In this document: in pieces, positions 22,500-34,988 of the stretch
How the letters are laid out: each line of letters opens with the position of its first letter
Position numbering within the stretch: the stretch's first letter is position 1
The notes under the pieces: model-generated
The model's input: only the letters and a program-made list of their open reading frames with translations
Databases searched by the model: none
What the model was told of the DNA's origin: nothing
Translations under genes and position numbers: made by a program
From: Cyanoderma ruficeps
Lineage: Eukaryota; Chordata; Aves; Passeriformes; Timaliidae
DNA length: 64,000 nt
Assembly (NCBI GenBank): GCA_008694505.1
Contig: VZDJ01000063.1
Location: forward strand, 3,634,103 to 3,698,102
Direction: 5' to 3'

Positions 22500-25489
22500 T
22501 TCTTGAAAGACAGTGAGGAGCATAGCGGGGAAAACATTTGCTTCAGGAGAGTGAGGATGTTCTGCAAAGCTCAGGGCTCCCACAGTCCTGATCTCAGGCT
22601 GATCTTGCCCTGGGGCAGACGGAGCTGCTCTGCTTCCTCAGCATCATGGCAGGAGGGCAGCCTGGTCTTCAAATCCAGCCTGTGCAGGTGAGAGCAGAGC
22701 CCCTCACTGCCTCCCTGCAGGCCCATCTCCCTGTGATCCCCTGTGCCCCTTCCCTTCCTGAGTCACTGTTTACTCTGGCTCTGAGGGCTCCTGCTGCCGT
22801 GGTGGAGCAGCCTGGTCTGCCAGCTGGATTTTTCCAAGCCCTCCGAGGTTGTTTTGACACGCCTGACTAACAGGCCAGTGTCAGCCAAGGGTCTCCCACC
22901 ACCCAAGCAGCACCTTGCTGGCCAAACAACACACGCCCTGGGGCAGGCAGTTGGCCATGCAAACACCCCCCATGCACGAACACACCTCTCGCTCTGCTTT
23001 ATTGTTTAATAAGTGCTTTGGGTTTCGCCATCCCAGCTCTTCTGCATGTGAATCCCTGGCTAAAGCTGGTTTCCACAGCTGGTGATGGAAACCAGCCGGG
23101 TTCTGCATTGGCAACGTGCTCAAGTGCAGCACTCGCTTGGAAAGGAGTCAAGGATTTAATTCTTGTTGGTCTCTTGAGTCCCTGTTATTTCCCTGTCCCA
23201 TCTACCTGATGGTTTATCCAGGTGATGGCATCCCACGTCTTTGGATCTGAGGCAGTCACAGAGGAGGGCTTGTGTCGTGAAGAGAGCTGCTCAGGCTCCC
23301 TTGGAGGAACAGGGATTTCTTGGTCTGGGACCTGGCTGCTTTAGGGCTTTGTGTTTCTGGAGGGCTGTGAGGCTTGGGGGGAATCGCTTTGTGTCACTGA
23401 GTGCCATCCTGGGTCCCCTCCCTGGGCAGCCTGGGGGAAGCAGTGTCCTGCTGCCTTGCAGTGGAGTGCAGTGCTGGGTTTGGAGGAGGAGCAGGGCCTT
23501 AATCTCTGCCAGTCGAGTGGTGCTTGCAAAGACGATTAGACATATGCCAGCTAATTCATAGTAAACAGGATGGAGGGAGAATTTGCCACTTATAAATGGC
23601 AGATGAGCAAGCCCATCATTGCTGTCACTCCTGGGTAATACATGCTGACATAAGCCCAGTTTAGCTGCAAGTTTATCATTGCTAATCCTGCTGGTCCATG
23701 CCTCTCTGTTCCACCCTCCTGGCATCTTTCTTCCCCTTCCTGTGTTTTGTCTCTTTCTCCCTCACTCCTGGTAGTCCATCTTGGGGGCAGACAAATTCCT
23801 CAGCATCCCCCACCCTCTTCCCAAGACATTTGTCTGCCAAGGAATGTTTTCCTTTCTCCTGTGCAGATTGAAGCTATGGGGAGATCTTGTCACCCCAAGG
23901 TTTTGGAGAGACTTCCCAACCCCACTGCACCTCTTACCACTTTCATTTGCCTCTCTGCCTGCATTGGTGCTACTTCTTCAGGTGATGCAGGATTGCCCAG
24001 GTCCCTTCCAGGAATGCTTGTCTCCAATGTCATCGATGCTCCTGCACCACCCACGTGTGGGGCTGGGGCTTCTGCATCCCCTGCCTGTGGGGTTGGGGCT
24101 CAGACAATGGGCTCAGACCCCCCCATGGGTTCTGCTCAGTGCTGGATCCCACCCAGCCTGGAGTTTATCCGATACTTTTCCCCAAACAGACACTCCCGTG
24201 GGCTCTGTGTGAGCAGCTCCACAGGAGATTTTGTCTTGGCACCACCCTGCTGTTTGGAGAGCCACGTGGCCAAGCCAAACACCATCCTCTGCTGCTGGGC
24301 GGGGGGTTGGAACCTTCGAGGAGGTGGAGGGGAAGGTGAATGTCCATGTGGGAGAGCAGTGGCCACAAAGCCTGGCCGTGGGAATAAAAAGCTGGATGGC
24401 ACCAGCCAGACATGGTGCTCAGTCTTATCCCTGCCCCACTGAAGGACTCTGGGCTCACTCCAGAATGTGGCAAGCCCAGCTGGGATGCAGATCCTGCTCC
24501 CTCTGTACTTGTGTGGGTGCTGCAGGACAGCACTGGGAGCCAGACCAGTGACATTTTTCCTGGAAGTCCTGTTGGCTTTCCTTCCCAGTGATGATACAAG
24601 TGTCCGGCCTGTCCTTGCTTGACCGAGCCACCCACGCAGAATATGTGGCTTTTTTTGTGGCGCTCTCAGCAATGTCTCAGAAACGCTGCCCTGCTACGCT
24701 CCTTCATTCAGTTCAACTCCCTCCCCCTTCGTGAGTCTGTGCCCTGCCTGGCCTTCATCCCTTGGATTGGATCAGCTGGAGAAAGGAGGTCAGAGACAGG
24801 AATCCCACGAACCCAGTCCCTCCCCTGGGGCAGGATGACGGGAGGTGCCTTCAGGTGGTTTGGGGCGAGCGAAGGAGTCCGAGGCCCCTTGTGCTGAGGG
24901 GGGGCAGATCATCCTTCCCTGGGGGAAAACCCTCCCTGGGAGGGCTGAGGGTGCCAAGCCATGGAGCACCTCTGGGATGAATTTCTCCAGCCCAGGAGTT
25001 CCCCCTTGTGGCAGGAGGCTCGGGCTGGTGCGGGGATCTGCCCGGGAAGGCTCTGGATGTGCCGGTACCTTCCGGAGGGTGATGTCTGTGGGTGTGCGGT
25101 CATCACCCGCCAGGCTGCAGAGAACCGGCGCTGCCTTTGCCCTTCCTGCGGCCACAGCGGTGCCTGGACGGGCTCGGCAGAGCTCCAGGCTCTGCATCTC
25201 CCCCAGTTCGCCCCTCACCTGGCACGGGGTGTCGCTCCGGGATAACCAGCACTGGGTCCCTCTGCTCCCCGTCCGTGCGGGCAGGCTCCGTGCCAGCAGC
25301 CCTGGATCGCCGTGCCGGCACGGGGATGCCGCGGGCTGTGCGGGATGGAGAGAGCCCGCTCCTGCTGGGTTACCCTGAACTCACGGCTGCGCTGGGGGCT
25401 GCGGCAGAGCCGTGTGACACAGCCAGGACCCCAGTCCTGCCCCCTCCGAGCTGGTCGGAGCCTGGGCTTCCCTCTCACTCAGGGAATAG

Positions 25490-25960
25490 GGAGCGAGATG
25501 CTTTGCAGCCGCCCGCTGACGTTTGTGGCCGCTGCTGCAGCAGCCGGGCTTCAGGAGGAGGCCTCCACAGGCTCCCCTGCTCCGGACGAGGCTCCGAGCG
25601 GCCTCCGTGAGCCCCGTGCCCGCCCGGGGAGCCGAGGGGAGCCGCTTCCCGTGATGAATCAGCACCTCTCGGGATGCTGAGCCGGGCTCCTCGCGGCGCG
25701 GAGGCGGCGGCGCCCGGGCGGCATGGATGTTTATTAATGACTGCATTGGGGATGCTGTTTAGTCACTGCTCCCACGGAGGCAGCCTCGGGGAGGGGGGGA
25801 AGCGGCTCCTCTGTCCCCAGGGGACGTCTGAGGCACCCGCGGCACTGAGCGCGGTCCCATGGGAGGGCTCCGCGGTGTCCCCGCCGGTGTCACCGCTGCC
25901 GCTCCGGCTGCCTCTCGTCCCTGCGGGAGCTCTGCTCCGGAGCTGGGGAAACTGAGGCAC
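25490..25960. other. Orphan CpG-rich patch
   Basis: Dense CpG and GC boxes (for example 25,560-25,640 and 25,685-25,725) surround an AT-containing stretch near 25,725-25,765. No coding exon fits it. It could be the promoter of an unannotated non-coding transcript in the JAM3-IGSF9B interval. An ordinary GC-rich patch is equally possible. Confidence 0.3.
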
Positions 25961-26209
25961 GGCGGGCAGAGAGGGGTGACAGCAGGACACGGCCTGGCCG
26001 GGCTGACCTGCTGATGGGCAGCGGGCTGGTGCCTGCATCTGGCACATCCAGGGGGATTTATTCGTGTGAGAGGGCTGCAGATTTAACCGGCGACAGCGTG
26101 AGCAAAGCCATTAAAGGATGAGGGGGGGATGGTCCTTGAAATGCCGGGCAGCGTGGGGGGTGCTCCGGGTGCACAGTGAGGATGTTTTGGCACAGCCAGG
26201 AACCAGTTT

Positions 26210-26375
26210 AAGGGCTGGGTGCTGTTATTAAACTCTGTGACGGGCGTTTTCCCACTCTGCCATCTGCAGCGCCATGAAACTTGCATGAGATTTGAGATGA
26301 AAAGTCTATTTCTTTCAATGAAGTTTTAATAAGATCAAATTGGAAAAAGCAAATAGTGCCTCTTCCCCCTTCCCT
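26210..26375. promoter_or_regulatory. Candidate conserved non-coding element
   Basis: AT-balanced unique sequence with TTATTAAA and TTTTAATAAGATCAAATTGG segments between GC-rich flanks. There is no open frame. Inferred only from composition. Confidence 0.2.
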
Positions 26376-26584
26376 CCTGCCCCCCTTCCCTGATTGCTGT
26401 GGGATTTAGTCTGGTGGAGGCAAAACCCTCTGTGCACTGGTAGGGGCTTGGACCGGGAGCTGGGTGTTCAGGGGTCTCTGCAGGGGATGGGGGTGAATTT
26501 GAGGACTAGAAAAGCTGTGGGGCTGCAATGGAGGAGCTGTTCCGGTGCTCGGGGTGCTGGGGGTTCACAGCCCATATCGGGGGC

Positions 26585-26645
26585 TCACACTGATACGTGC
26601 TGCAGGGACTAAACGGCCTTTAAAGCCCCCTCCCAACCCAAAAAA
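26585..26645 (+). mobile_element. Degenerate CR1-like 3' end
   Basis: The segment CTTTAAAGCCCCCTCCCAACCC resembles the CR1 3' consensus (TTTAAGGTCCCTTCCAACCCAAAC), followed by a short A-run. Only the 3' tip is present and it is strongly diverged. Confidence 0.45.
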
Positions 26646-26970
26646 GGGGGCGCAGCCCCTCCTGATTGGTGTGGCAGATGCCTCAGGATGCTGGGAAGGG
26701 CTCAGGTGCAAACCCCTTCATTAACCCTCCTTTGAAATATCATCCGAATGGGCTTGAGCTGAGTGTCCGCCGGGTGGAGATGGGCTGGGGGGATGCTGCC
26801 GGGGGGCGGCCCCGAGGGCGGCTGGTGGCCTGGGGGAGCCGGGCACGCTGCCCGTGTGGGATGTGGCCGGTGCGGGACGCTGCCAAAAGGGAATGCTGCT
26901 GGTGTGGGACGCTGCCGGGGGGCGGACGCTGCTGGTGGGGGGTGCAGCCGATGTGGGACGGTGTCGGTGG

Positions 26971-27045
26971 GAATGCTGCTGGTGGGAATGCTGCTGATGG
27001 GAATGCTGCTGATGGGAATGCTGCTGATGGGACATGCCGTCCCTC
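26971..27045. repeat. 15-bp tandem repeat, five units
   Basis: GAATGCTGCTGATGG repeats at 26,971, 26,986, 27,001, 27,016 and 27,031. Diverged forms (GACGCTGCCGG and similar) extend left to about 26,860. The 15-base period yields a His-Gln-Gln-His-Ser repeat on the minus strand, an artefact. Confidence 0.95.
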
Positions 27046-27116
27046 CCCGTCTCCGGGCGGGGCGGGGCCGCCAGGGGGAGCCTGCAGCCGCGCCGGGAGC
27101 TTCATCCCCCGCCGAG

Positions 27117-27157
27117 CATCATCATCATCATCATCACCATTATCGTCATCATCATCC
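27117..27157. repeat. ATC trinucleotide microsatellite
   Basis: Imperfect (ATC)n, about 13 triplets, with ACC, ATT and GTC interruptions. It lies 72 bases after the 15-bp repeat. Confidence 0.95.
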
Positions 27158-30100
27158 TCCCCGCCGCCCCGGGGCTGGGACGCGCTGCCGGGCTCCCGCG
27201 GGATGCTCCTCCCGGAGCTGCGGCGGAGCCTCGGCAGCCTCAGCACGAGTGCCCGGGTCCCCGCGGCATTTCCAACGGGGCGGGTTGGATGCAGCGGGCA
27301 GCTTCAGCCAAGTGGGATGGCGAGGGGAGCTGCGTGGCCCGGGTTGTCCCCCGAGAAGCACGAAGCCCAGCTGGCGTCTCCTCATTGCCTGGGGGAGGGC
27401 TCACAGCACCCGGCTGTGCCCCCGGTACTGCCAGCGCTGGGACGGGCTGAACGCCCCAGAGCTGGAGCCCAGACCCGCAGGAGCCTGCCCTCTGCTCCTT
27501 TTGTGATCAGCAATTCCCAGGACTGGCAGGCGGGGCAGGCTCCAGGAAGAGGGTGGGCAATGCCTGACAGCAAGGGGAAACTGAGGCACAGCGCAGCACT
27601 CGTGCTGGGGACAGGGAGAAGAGCAGGTTGCAGCCCAGCGTGGCTCACCTGGAGGTGCCAGCCCCAGGAGCTGTGCCCAGGTGTGCTGTTAGCCCTGAGC
27701 TGGGCTCAGCCCCGTGCCAGCCAGGTGGGACAGGAGGCTCTGGTGCTTTGCAGTCCCCCCTGGGCACAAAGGCCCCTTCCCCTGCAGATCCTCGTGGCCA
27801 CACGTGCCAGGAGCCAGCGTGTCCCCCTGGCACACGGTCTGTGACACTGCAGCCTCACCAGGGGTCAATAAACCATCTCTCTGGTCTTCCTGCCTCTGCC
27901 AGCTTCTGTTCCAATGCCAGAGGGCTGGCACTGCCCCAGCTGGGAGAGGAGCACACAGGTACCTCCGGCTTCACCTTCTTCCAGCAGCTGGGAAGGCCGA
28001 GGGAGCAGCGAGAAGGTACCTGGAGCTCAGGGAGTGTGTGTTAACATGAGTGGCATTCCTGGAAAAGCAGGCACAGATTTAATTCACTCGGCAGCGTGGG
28101 CTGGATCCTGCTGCTGGATCCTCCACCATGGATCCCGCAGTGTCCGTGGAGGTGGTGCTGCATCCAGTGCCAGCTATTTCGGGCAGGTGTCAGCGCCCTG
28201 CTCCTCCTCCCCCCCTCACTCCACGTGCCCTGGCTGCTCCGTGGCACCATCCCTAAGCAGTGGGTGGCTGGGGACTGGTGCAGTCCCAAGGAGGAGGCTG
28301 AGGGTGCCAAGCAGCGGGATGAAAGGCTGGGAGGGTCTGGGATGTGCCCAGGACTAGCCAAAGGACAGAGCAGGGTGGATGGTCAGTCAGTGGCTGTGTG
28401 TCCTCGCCCAGGCACGGCTGGCCCTGCCTGTCCCTGCCCACCGTGGGGTGGCCCCGCTGGGTTCTCCCTCTCCATATGGCTGTGGATGTCTGGAGCTGCG
28501 TTTGACACCCTTGGATGGGTAATAAATAGAATCAGGCCCGCTGCCTTTTGTTTTGATTGATTCCATTTGTTCTGCATAAGCAGCTCCTTCCCCTTGCCAA
28601 GGCTCAGCTCCCGAGGAAAGGAAGATGCTGAGAGATGGAGGGGCCCAGTCTGGCTCTGCTGGGAAGGTCCCCGAGGCTGAACTGTGACAGAGGGGACACT
28701 GAGGCACTCAGCAGTGCCAGGCCCGCCTCTGCAGCAGGCTTTGGTTAAGAAGGGAAGTTGAGGCTGGGAAAGGTGATGTGCTGTGCCCTGGGGATGCGCA
28801 GCGAGGCAGGGGCACCCCTCAGGGCTAGACTCTCCTTCCCTGCTGCTGGGTGGGGATGAAGACACCCTGAGTGGTGAACAAAGAGTGATCCAGCAACGTC
28901 GGCCACCCCATGGGTGACTGGCACCGCTCTGCCACTGGCACAAAGGGAAAATGACTTTATAAATGAGCTTGGGATGAAAATGAGCACAAGAGCCAGGACT
29001 CCTGGCTTCCCTTGATGGCTTGGTTGGAAACAGCAGCCTCAGGCGAGTCTGGTGCCTCCCTGCCTCCGTTTCCCCAAGCAGGAGAGGCTGTTTATCCATC
29101 GAGAGCTGGGGAACCGGCAGGTTTGGGAGCAGGAGGGGTGAAAGGTTGGGAGCTCAAAGCCGGGGGGGGCTGCTCCATGGGCTCCCTGTGGGGAAACACA
29201 GCAGAGAGCCCGAGCCGTGGGCGATGGGTGGGGGGCTGGAGGGACCCCAGAGCCACACCCCTGGTGGTTCCCCATGTGTATCCCCACTTCCCTCTCTCCT
29301 ACTTGCCTGGAGACCCCCGTCCCCGGCAGAAGGAGGGATGGGGTTAAAACTACCGCCCCACCCCGGTGCTGCCGTGCCCCCCGGGTGAGTCAGAGGGCCG
29401 GGGGTGCGCGTTCCTGCACCGCAGCTGAGGTGCCACGTCAGGGGGAGCGGGTGTAGGCCCGAAGGACACAGCTGCCTCCTCTCCGCGTCCTCTCACTGCT
29501 CCTCTCCTCCTTCTGATCTGCCTCATTATCTCCTGAGTCATCATCGCTCCCACCTCCGCTGCAGCCACCGCCGCCCGCAGCCGGCACCGCGCGGGGCTGG
29601 AGCTGCCGGAGAGGAGAGGGAAGCCGCGGGCTCCCGAGCGCGACCTCTCGGTGTCCAAAGGTGTCCCGGGGATTGGGGACGGGGAGCAGCTCCCCTGCAC
29701 GTCCTGCTGGACGCTCAGATGGACGCAGGGGAGTGTGGCTGCTCCAGCCCAGCTCGGAGAGATCCCTGGGCACGGTGCTTGTGTTGCAGCGATGGTTTTG
29801 GGCTGGCAGTCAGGCTCCGGTGTGCCAGGCAAGGCTGTGAGCTGCTTCCCAAGCCCTGCACGTATCAGGAGCCAGGAACAGAGCTCGTCTGCTTGCTGCT
29901 GCCCAAAGAGGTCCCGATCCAGCTGCTGGCATCACGGACCACACGCTGGCGTGTTGTAGATCCTGGGTTTGGCATGAGCGGGCTGTGGTGGATCCAGGAC
30001 ACGGCTGTGCTCCCCAGAGAGCCCGAGGGATGCTCGGAGATTTTGCCTCCGAAGGTGCTGGGATGAAGCAAGGCCGAGGCTGGCTCCATTTTGCTGCTGG

Positions 30101-31189
30101 GATGAAAGGCACAGCTCCGAGCCGAGCGGAAATCCGAGGAAGCGCCTCTCTCTCTCTCCCCGTGGCACTTGGCAGCCTCTTCGCAGCATTAATTCCTCTT
30201 GCTGCTACCAATTTGTGGCTTATTAATTCTCATTTGAGCTCTCCTGGTTTTCTCTCGCAGCCGCCGCTCCGCTCCTCGTGCTGCCTCTCCCCGGCAGCCC
30301 CGAGTGCCCACAGTGGAAGTGCTCCGGGGGGATGGCAGCCCCCATGTCTCCTCTCGGCTGCGTGGGTGCAGCAGTTTAGGTCTCTTGTCAGGAGGTGTCT
30401 TCTCCCAGATCCGGGAATGTCTCTGTGGCTCGCCGACATGACCGAGGGCTGAGCTGTGGTGGCTGGCAGCCAGGCTCTGTCTCACAGACCGTTATGGAAG
30501 TGCCCTGGGTTAACCTGTCCATCACCCACAGATTTCTGCAGATCTGAGCCCGGGCTCTTTCCCCCATCGCTCTCTACTTTGTGCTTTGCCTCGATGGCTA
30601 ATAACTAGGTCAGGAGTCCTGCAGGCCGGGGAGCAGCAGCCGGGTGGGTGGGTGGTCATCTCCCTTTCTTCCTTTTCCTCCTGCCTTCTTGACAGGGAGA
30701 CCCTCCAGCCCCCTCCTCTTTCTTGGGGTTGCAGAAGGATGAGAGCTGCCATGTCCGTGGGCTGATGAAGACCCTTTTTCTGACCAGGAAGGTATTTTCA
30801 GGCAGTAACTGGATTATGGCCCCACAGCCGGGCAGTCAGCTGCAGCCAATTGAGCCAGAGCCTGTCCTGGAGGGAGCATCCCTTGGGCACAGACATCCCT
30901 GGAGAGGGTTCCCCACCCCCAACGCTGCTGTGGCACTGGGGGATCTGCTGGGGCATCTCTGGGGTGGCCGTGGCAAATGGAGAAGTGCTGGAGCTGCGTG
31001 GGAGTCACTGAGTCGGTGCAGAAGGTAACGAGCAGCTGAGTGACAGCTCCAAGAGCCCCCCGGGCCAGCCACACGCTGCCGGAGGGTCGGGAAATCAAAG
31101 GCTCGGGAAGGCTGATGTCTGCAGGCTCCGAGGAGAAAGGCTGCTCGCGGGAGGAAGGGCTCGGCTGGGGACGACGCAAAGGCCACCTG

Positions 31190-31560
31190 CTCACAACGCG
31201 CTGTGCCGGCGACGGCCTGGGTGACATTGAAACAGCTCTGTCCCTTGACGCACTCGCCTCCCAGTGCCTCAGTTTCCCTCCGAGGGGACAGAGCTGCGGC
31301 CCCCAAGGGTTGTGGGGTCCCGCGGCAGCATCCGGTCACGCCGGCCATCCCTGGGCCGGCGCCGCCATCCCGCCGGGAGCGCGGGTGCCTCGGAACAGGC
31401 GGCCCTTGTGCGGCGGGGCCGGCGAGCGGCTCTGACCGCCCGAGGGGAGCGGGGAACAAGGGCGGCTGTGTGCGCCCCTGGCACAGCCTGGCCCACTGCC
31501 CTGACACGCATTCCCGACACGGGCAGCGCTTTCCGGGCTGCCGGCGCTGGGATGCGCAGG
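31190..31560. other. CpG-rich patch
   Basis: Strong CpG clustering, especially 31,318-31,450, without an identifiable exon. Possible promoter of an unrecognised transcript. Confidence 0.28.
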
Positions 31561-31600
31561 GAGGGGTGATGGCTACTATAAGGCGCTTGTTGTGGGGTTG

Positions 31601-31662
31601 ATTTTTCTTTTTTTTTTTTCTCCTCCTTTTCCCTTTTTTTTTAATTTTATTTTATTAGCAGC
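31601..31662. repeat. T-rich tract
   Basis: T runs with C and A interruptions, ending TTTTATTTTATTAGCAG. Low-complexity; no adjoining retroposon recognised. Confidence 0.65.
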
Positions 31663-34600
31663 CTTTGGGTGTCTTTTTGAGCAATTAATCTGGGTCATGA
31701 CATTCGCTGAGCAGATCGGAGAGCCCGGGGCTCATTAGCACCCGGCCGAACGTCGCTGGAGAGATGCTCTCGGCAGCTCCGCGGCTCCGCCTGCTTGTTA
31801 TTCCGGGCGAGTCGTGGGCTGCGGCAGCTCAGAGTCCCCTCAGCAGAGACCCCACCGCACTGCTGTGGGCAGGGGGGGCACTGCGGGGTGGCCGGGGTCC
31901 CCTCCTGCCGTGGTGGCGTCGCCGGAGCAGCCGGTGATGCTGTGCTGGCACTGGGGTCCCCGGTAATCAGCAGGCAGCACCGTGCTGCAGGGCTCAAGGA
32001 CTTTTGGGGGTCTCAGCCTCCCTGCTTGGGCTTTGGATTGACTTCATTCCCTGTCCGTCAGCTGCTGGAGTCCTCACAAGTGACCTGCGGCTGTTGCTGC
32101 ATCGGCACCTGTTTGGTCCTGCCAGCCCTTTGCAGGAGCTGCTGCTGCTCCTCTCCCCTCTCCCGGCTGGGGAAACTGAGGCTGGAGAACTCACCCTTCC
32201 CAAATCTATTTACCCACCCTGCCTGTCCCTGCCAGCAAGGGAGGAACCATCTCTCCTTGGTCAAATCCAGCTCAGCTGTCAGAGGGAACAGGTCTGTGAT
32301 TCCCCAGCTAGGAGTCACCTCCGTCTCATGGATGTGGCTTTGGCCAGATTTTGCCTTGGCTTTCCACAATGCCCCATGGCCGTGAGCTGCACCCAAGCTG
32401 CAAACCCTGGAGTTAGACCTTCCCAGGGTTTTCACCCCAAGCCTCAAGCCTTCACCCCATCCTGCTGCTGACCTCCTGCACGGCCCAGCCCCGTCCATAG
32501 GCCAGGGGAGCAGGGATGGTGAGGAAGCTCCCTGTGCCTGGCTGGCTGCGGCGCAGCATATGTGCTGGGATCTGCTCCCTGCCTGCTGTTTATCCGCTTC
32601 CTTCGAGTTAACTTATGTTTCCATTGCTGCCCATCTGTCTCCCTCTCTTCCTCTCTTCTTTCCACTCCTTCCGTGCTGGCAGGCGCCGGCGGAGCGTGGG
32701 GTCCCCATCCCCAGCAGCTCCGGGTGACCGTGGGGGGTGACAGGCATTCAGTTTCCTTCCACTGCTCCTGTATCCCTGCGGGGCAGTTTTTGGGAGGATC
32801 CCGGTTTGGATGCACCCAAGGCTGAGCTCTGGCAGTTCCCTCCATCCACCATTAAATCCAGGAAGGAATTCCGTCTGGAGGATCCCCTTCATCCATTAAA
32901 CCTGGAGCCGCTGGGGCTGTCTCGGTGCCGGCAGCTCCCTCTCAGCCTTCCATTCCCTCCCTTCCTCCCTCTTCCTCGGTTCTCTTCACTCCCCAGGCTC
33001 AGCGACGTCGCTCCCATCCATCCTGTGCAGAATTTGCTCTTCAGATGTCTGTGCCTTCCCAGCTCGAGGGAGGGAAGCCCGGCCCCGCTCCCACCCGGAG
33101 CCCGGCTATTAGGGATACCCAGGCTTCTTCGGGAAACACAAAGGCATCAAGAGCCGGAGCCAACATGCACCTGCTTTTCTTGCTGCTTCAGAGAGCCCTT
33201 GTGGCTGCTGCCTCCCACTTCTCCAGCTTTTATTTATAGTCTGTCTTGCTCGCGCTGGGGATTTTTTCTTTCTTTCTTTCCCTCTCCCCGGCGCAGCTGA
33301 GCTGCTGAACTCGTAGTGCTGCCGAGAGGCTTCTCCCTCAGCTCGGCTGCACGGCCATGGAGAAGGGACTGGGAGAGAAATCGGATCCCCACAGGAGCAT
33401 CCCAGAGCCTCGTCACCATGCTCTTCACCAGCGCTGCTCACCCCTGTGGGTGGCTGGGGGGGTTGTGCACCAGGTCACTGCTGGTGGCCGTGACCCATAT
33501 TTGGGGCTTTGTTGGGCGCTGTGGGCATGAGTGGCATCATCCTCGCTGTGGCACCCGGCTCTCAGGGGCCCTGCAAAGGACAGACCAGGCCCTGAGGAGC
33601 AACATGCCCCTCCGGCTGTCTGCGCTGCTTGTCACATCAGTTTGGTGACACCAGTCTCTTGCCTGCTGGGAACTGGGCTGAGACCCAGCAAACTCGTGCT
33701 GCCCATGGCCCTTCAGGGGGATGCTGGGCAGAGATGGGGCTGGGGTTTTTCTCTTTGCCAGCACTGTCCTGTCCCCAGGGCGCAGCAGGATGTCCCTGTG
33801 CCCAGGGATGTGCAGAGGAGCTCTCAGCCAGGGGACATCAGCATCACCTGCTCTGTCTGCCAGTGGTGTCAGTGCCGTGAGAAGCTTGGGGACTGGCTGG
33901 GACCAGTGCTCCAGCCAGTGCAGCTCCATGTGGGACACTGCCAGCCTGCCATGTCCCACAGGGAAGCCACCAAGGGCTGTAGAGTCACTGAAAGCCGAGC
34001 TCCACTGCTTTGAACAAAAACACAACACTCGCCACAGCCGCCCTCTCTGCTCCTCCCAGGGAGGAGGTGGCCAGGGGACACGGCAGGGAGAAGGGAGGGG
34101 AGAGGATGCTGAGGACCAGAAATAACAGCCCAAAATTACAAAATAAAATCCAATGACAAGGCGAGAGGATCTCCATCTGCCGTGTGGGTGCCGGAGCAGG
34201 AGCCGCCCGCCAGCCCCACACCGCTGCCGCAGCCCGGGTGCCGCCAGTGCCGAGTGACTCAGCGCCAGGAGGGAAAGATGCTCTGGGGACCCTCGGGGCT
34301 TGATCCCCACACCCCAAAATGTGCCCCGGGGGGACAGCCAGGAGTGAAACCCCTCACCCCAGGGGCAGCTGCTGGCAGGAGCTTTGGGCAATCCATGGCT
34401 GCTGGGGTCAAACCCTGCACACTTTGGTGTTTCCTTAGGAAGGAGGAAAATCCAGGTAGAAGTGGAGACTCCTTTGTTCCACAGGTAGCCACGTTTCCAT
34501 GGCACCCAGTGGGAATGTGCTTCTCCATGGACTTGATGTCTCGTGGGGTCCAGCAGCATGGTGAGGTGAGCCCGGGGTGCCCCTTCACCATGGCCATGGC

Positions 34601-34776
34601 AAACTAGGGCAACCAACCAGCAGTGCCTGGACAGAGGGTGCTGCCCAGGTGTCCCAAGATGGGCACAGATGCCGTGACATCCTGGGCAGAGGTGCCATTG
34701 TGTGACGTGTAAGCAGCGAGTGCCACTCCCAAGGAGTCACTCCCGGGATGCCGCCACAGCTGCGGCTGTGCCAGGA

Positions 34777-34988
34777 GCACCGTGTTCCCAGTTAACGCCG
34801 TATTCCCAGCTAACACCGTGTTCCTGGTTAATGCCTATTCCCGGCTAACACCGTGTTCCCAGTTAACGCCGTATTCCCAGCTAACACCGTGTTCCCGGTT
34901 AATGCCATATTGCCGGCTAACACTGTGTTCCCGGTTAATGCCTATTCCCGGCTAACACCGTGTTCTCGGTTAATGTCATATTCCCGGC
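34777..34988. repeat. 18-bp minisatellite running into the assembly gap
   Basis: Alternating units TTCCCAGTTAACGCCGTA and TTCCCGGCTAACACCGTG, 18 bases each (a few of 17), give about a dozen copies. The array is truncated by the Ns at 34,989, so its real length is unknown. Units alternate between two sub-types, suggesting a 35-36 base higher-order period. Confidence 0.93.

Larger units (their letters stand above)
19269..26584. other. Intergenic, no gene recognised
   Basis: I see no coding exon, RNA gene or intact mobile element. Open frames up to about 280 codons (for example 21,578-22,420 plus) have no recognisable domain, overlap other frames and lie in GC-rich sequence, so they are treated as chance. 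Points of interest inside are a paired GATA inverted repeat (22,469-22,499), an AT-balanced island at 23,515-23,700, and a CpG-rich patch at 25,490-25,960. Confidence 0.5.
27158..34776. other. Intergenic, no gene recognised
   Basis: GC-rich unique sequence without recognisable exons. A CpG-rich patch at 31,190-31,560 has GC boxes and is followed by a T-rich tract (31,601-31,662). The open frames (for example 29,404-30,066 plus and 33,537-34,616 minus) have low-complexity, Ser/Pro/Gly/Arg-rich translations without domains. Three MIR-like core motifs occur here (27,574, 31,264, 32,169). Confidence 0.5.

Noticed and set aside
26721..27035. Histidine/glutamine repeat protein on the minus strand
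   Set aside because: Direct translation of the 15-bp tandem repeat.
33537..34616. 359-codon minus-strand frame
   Set aside because: No recognisable domain, overlaps several other frames in GC-rich DNA and shows no exon structure; a chance frame is more likely.
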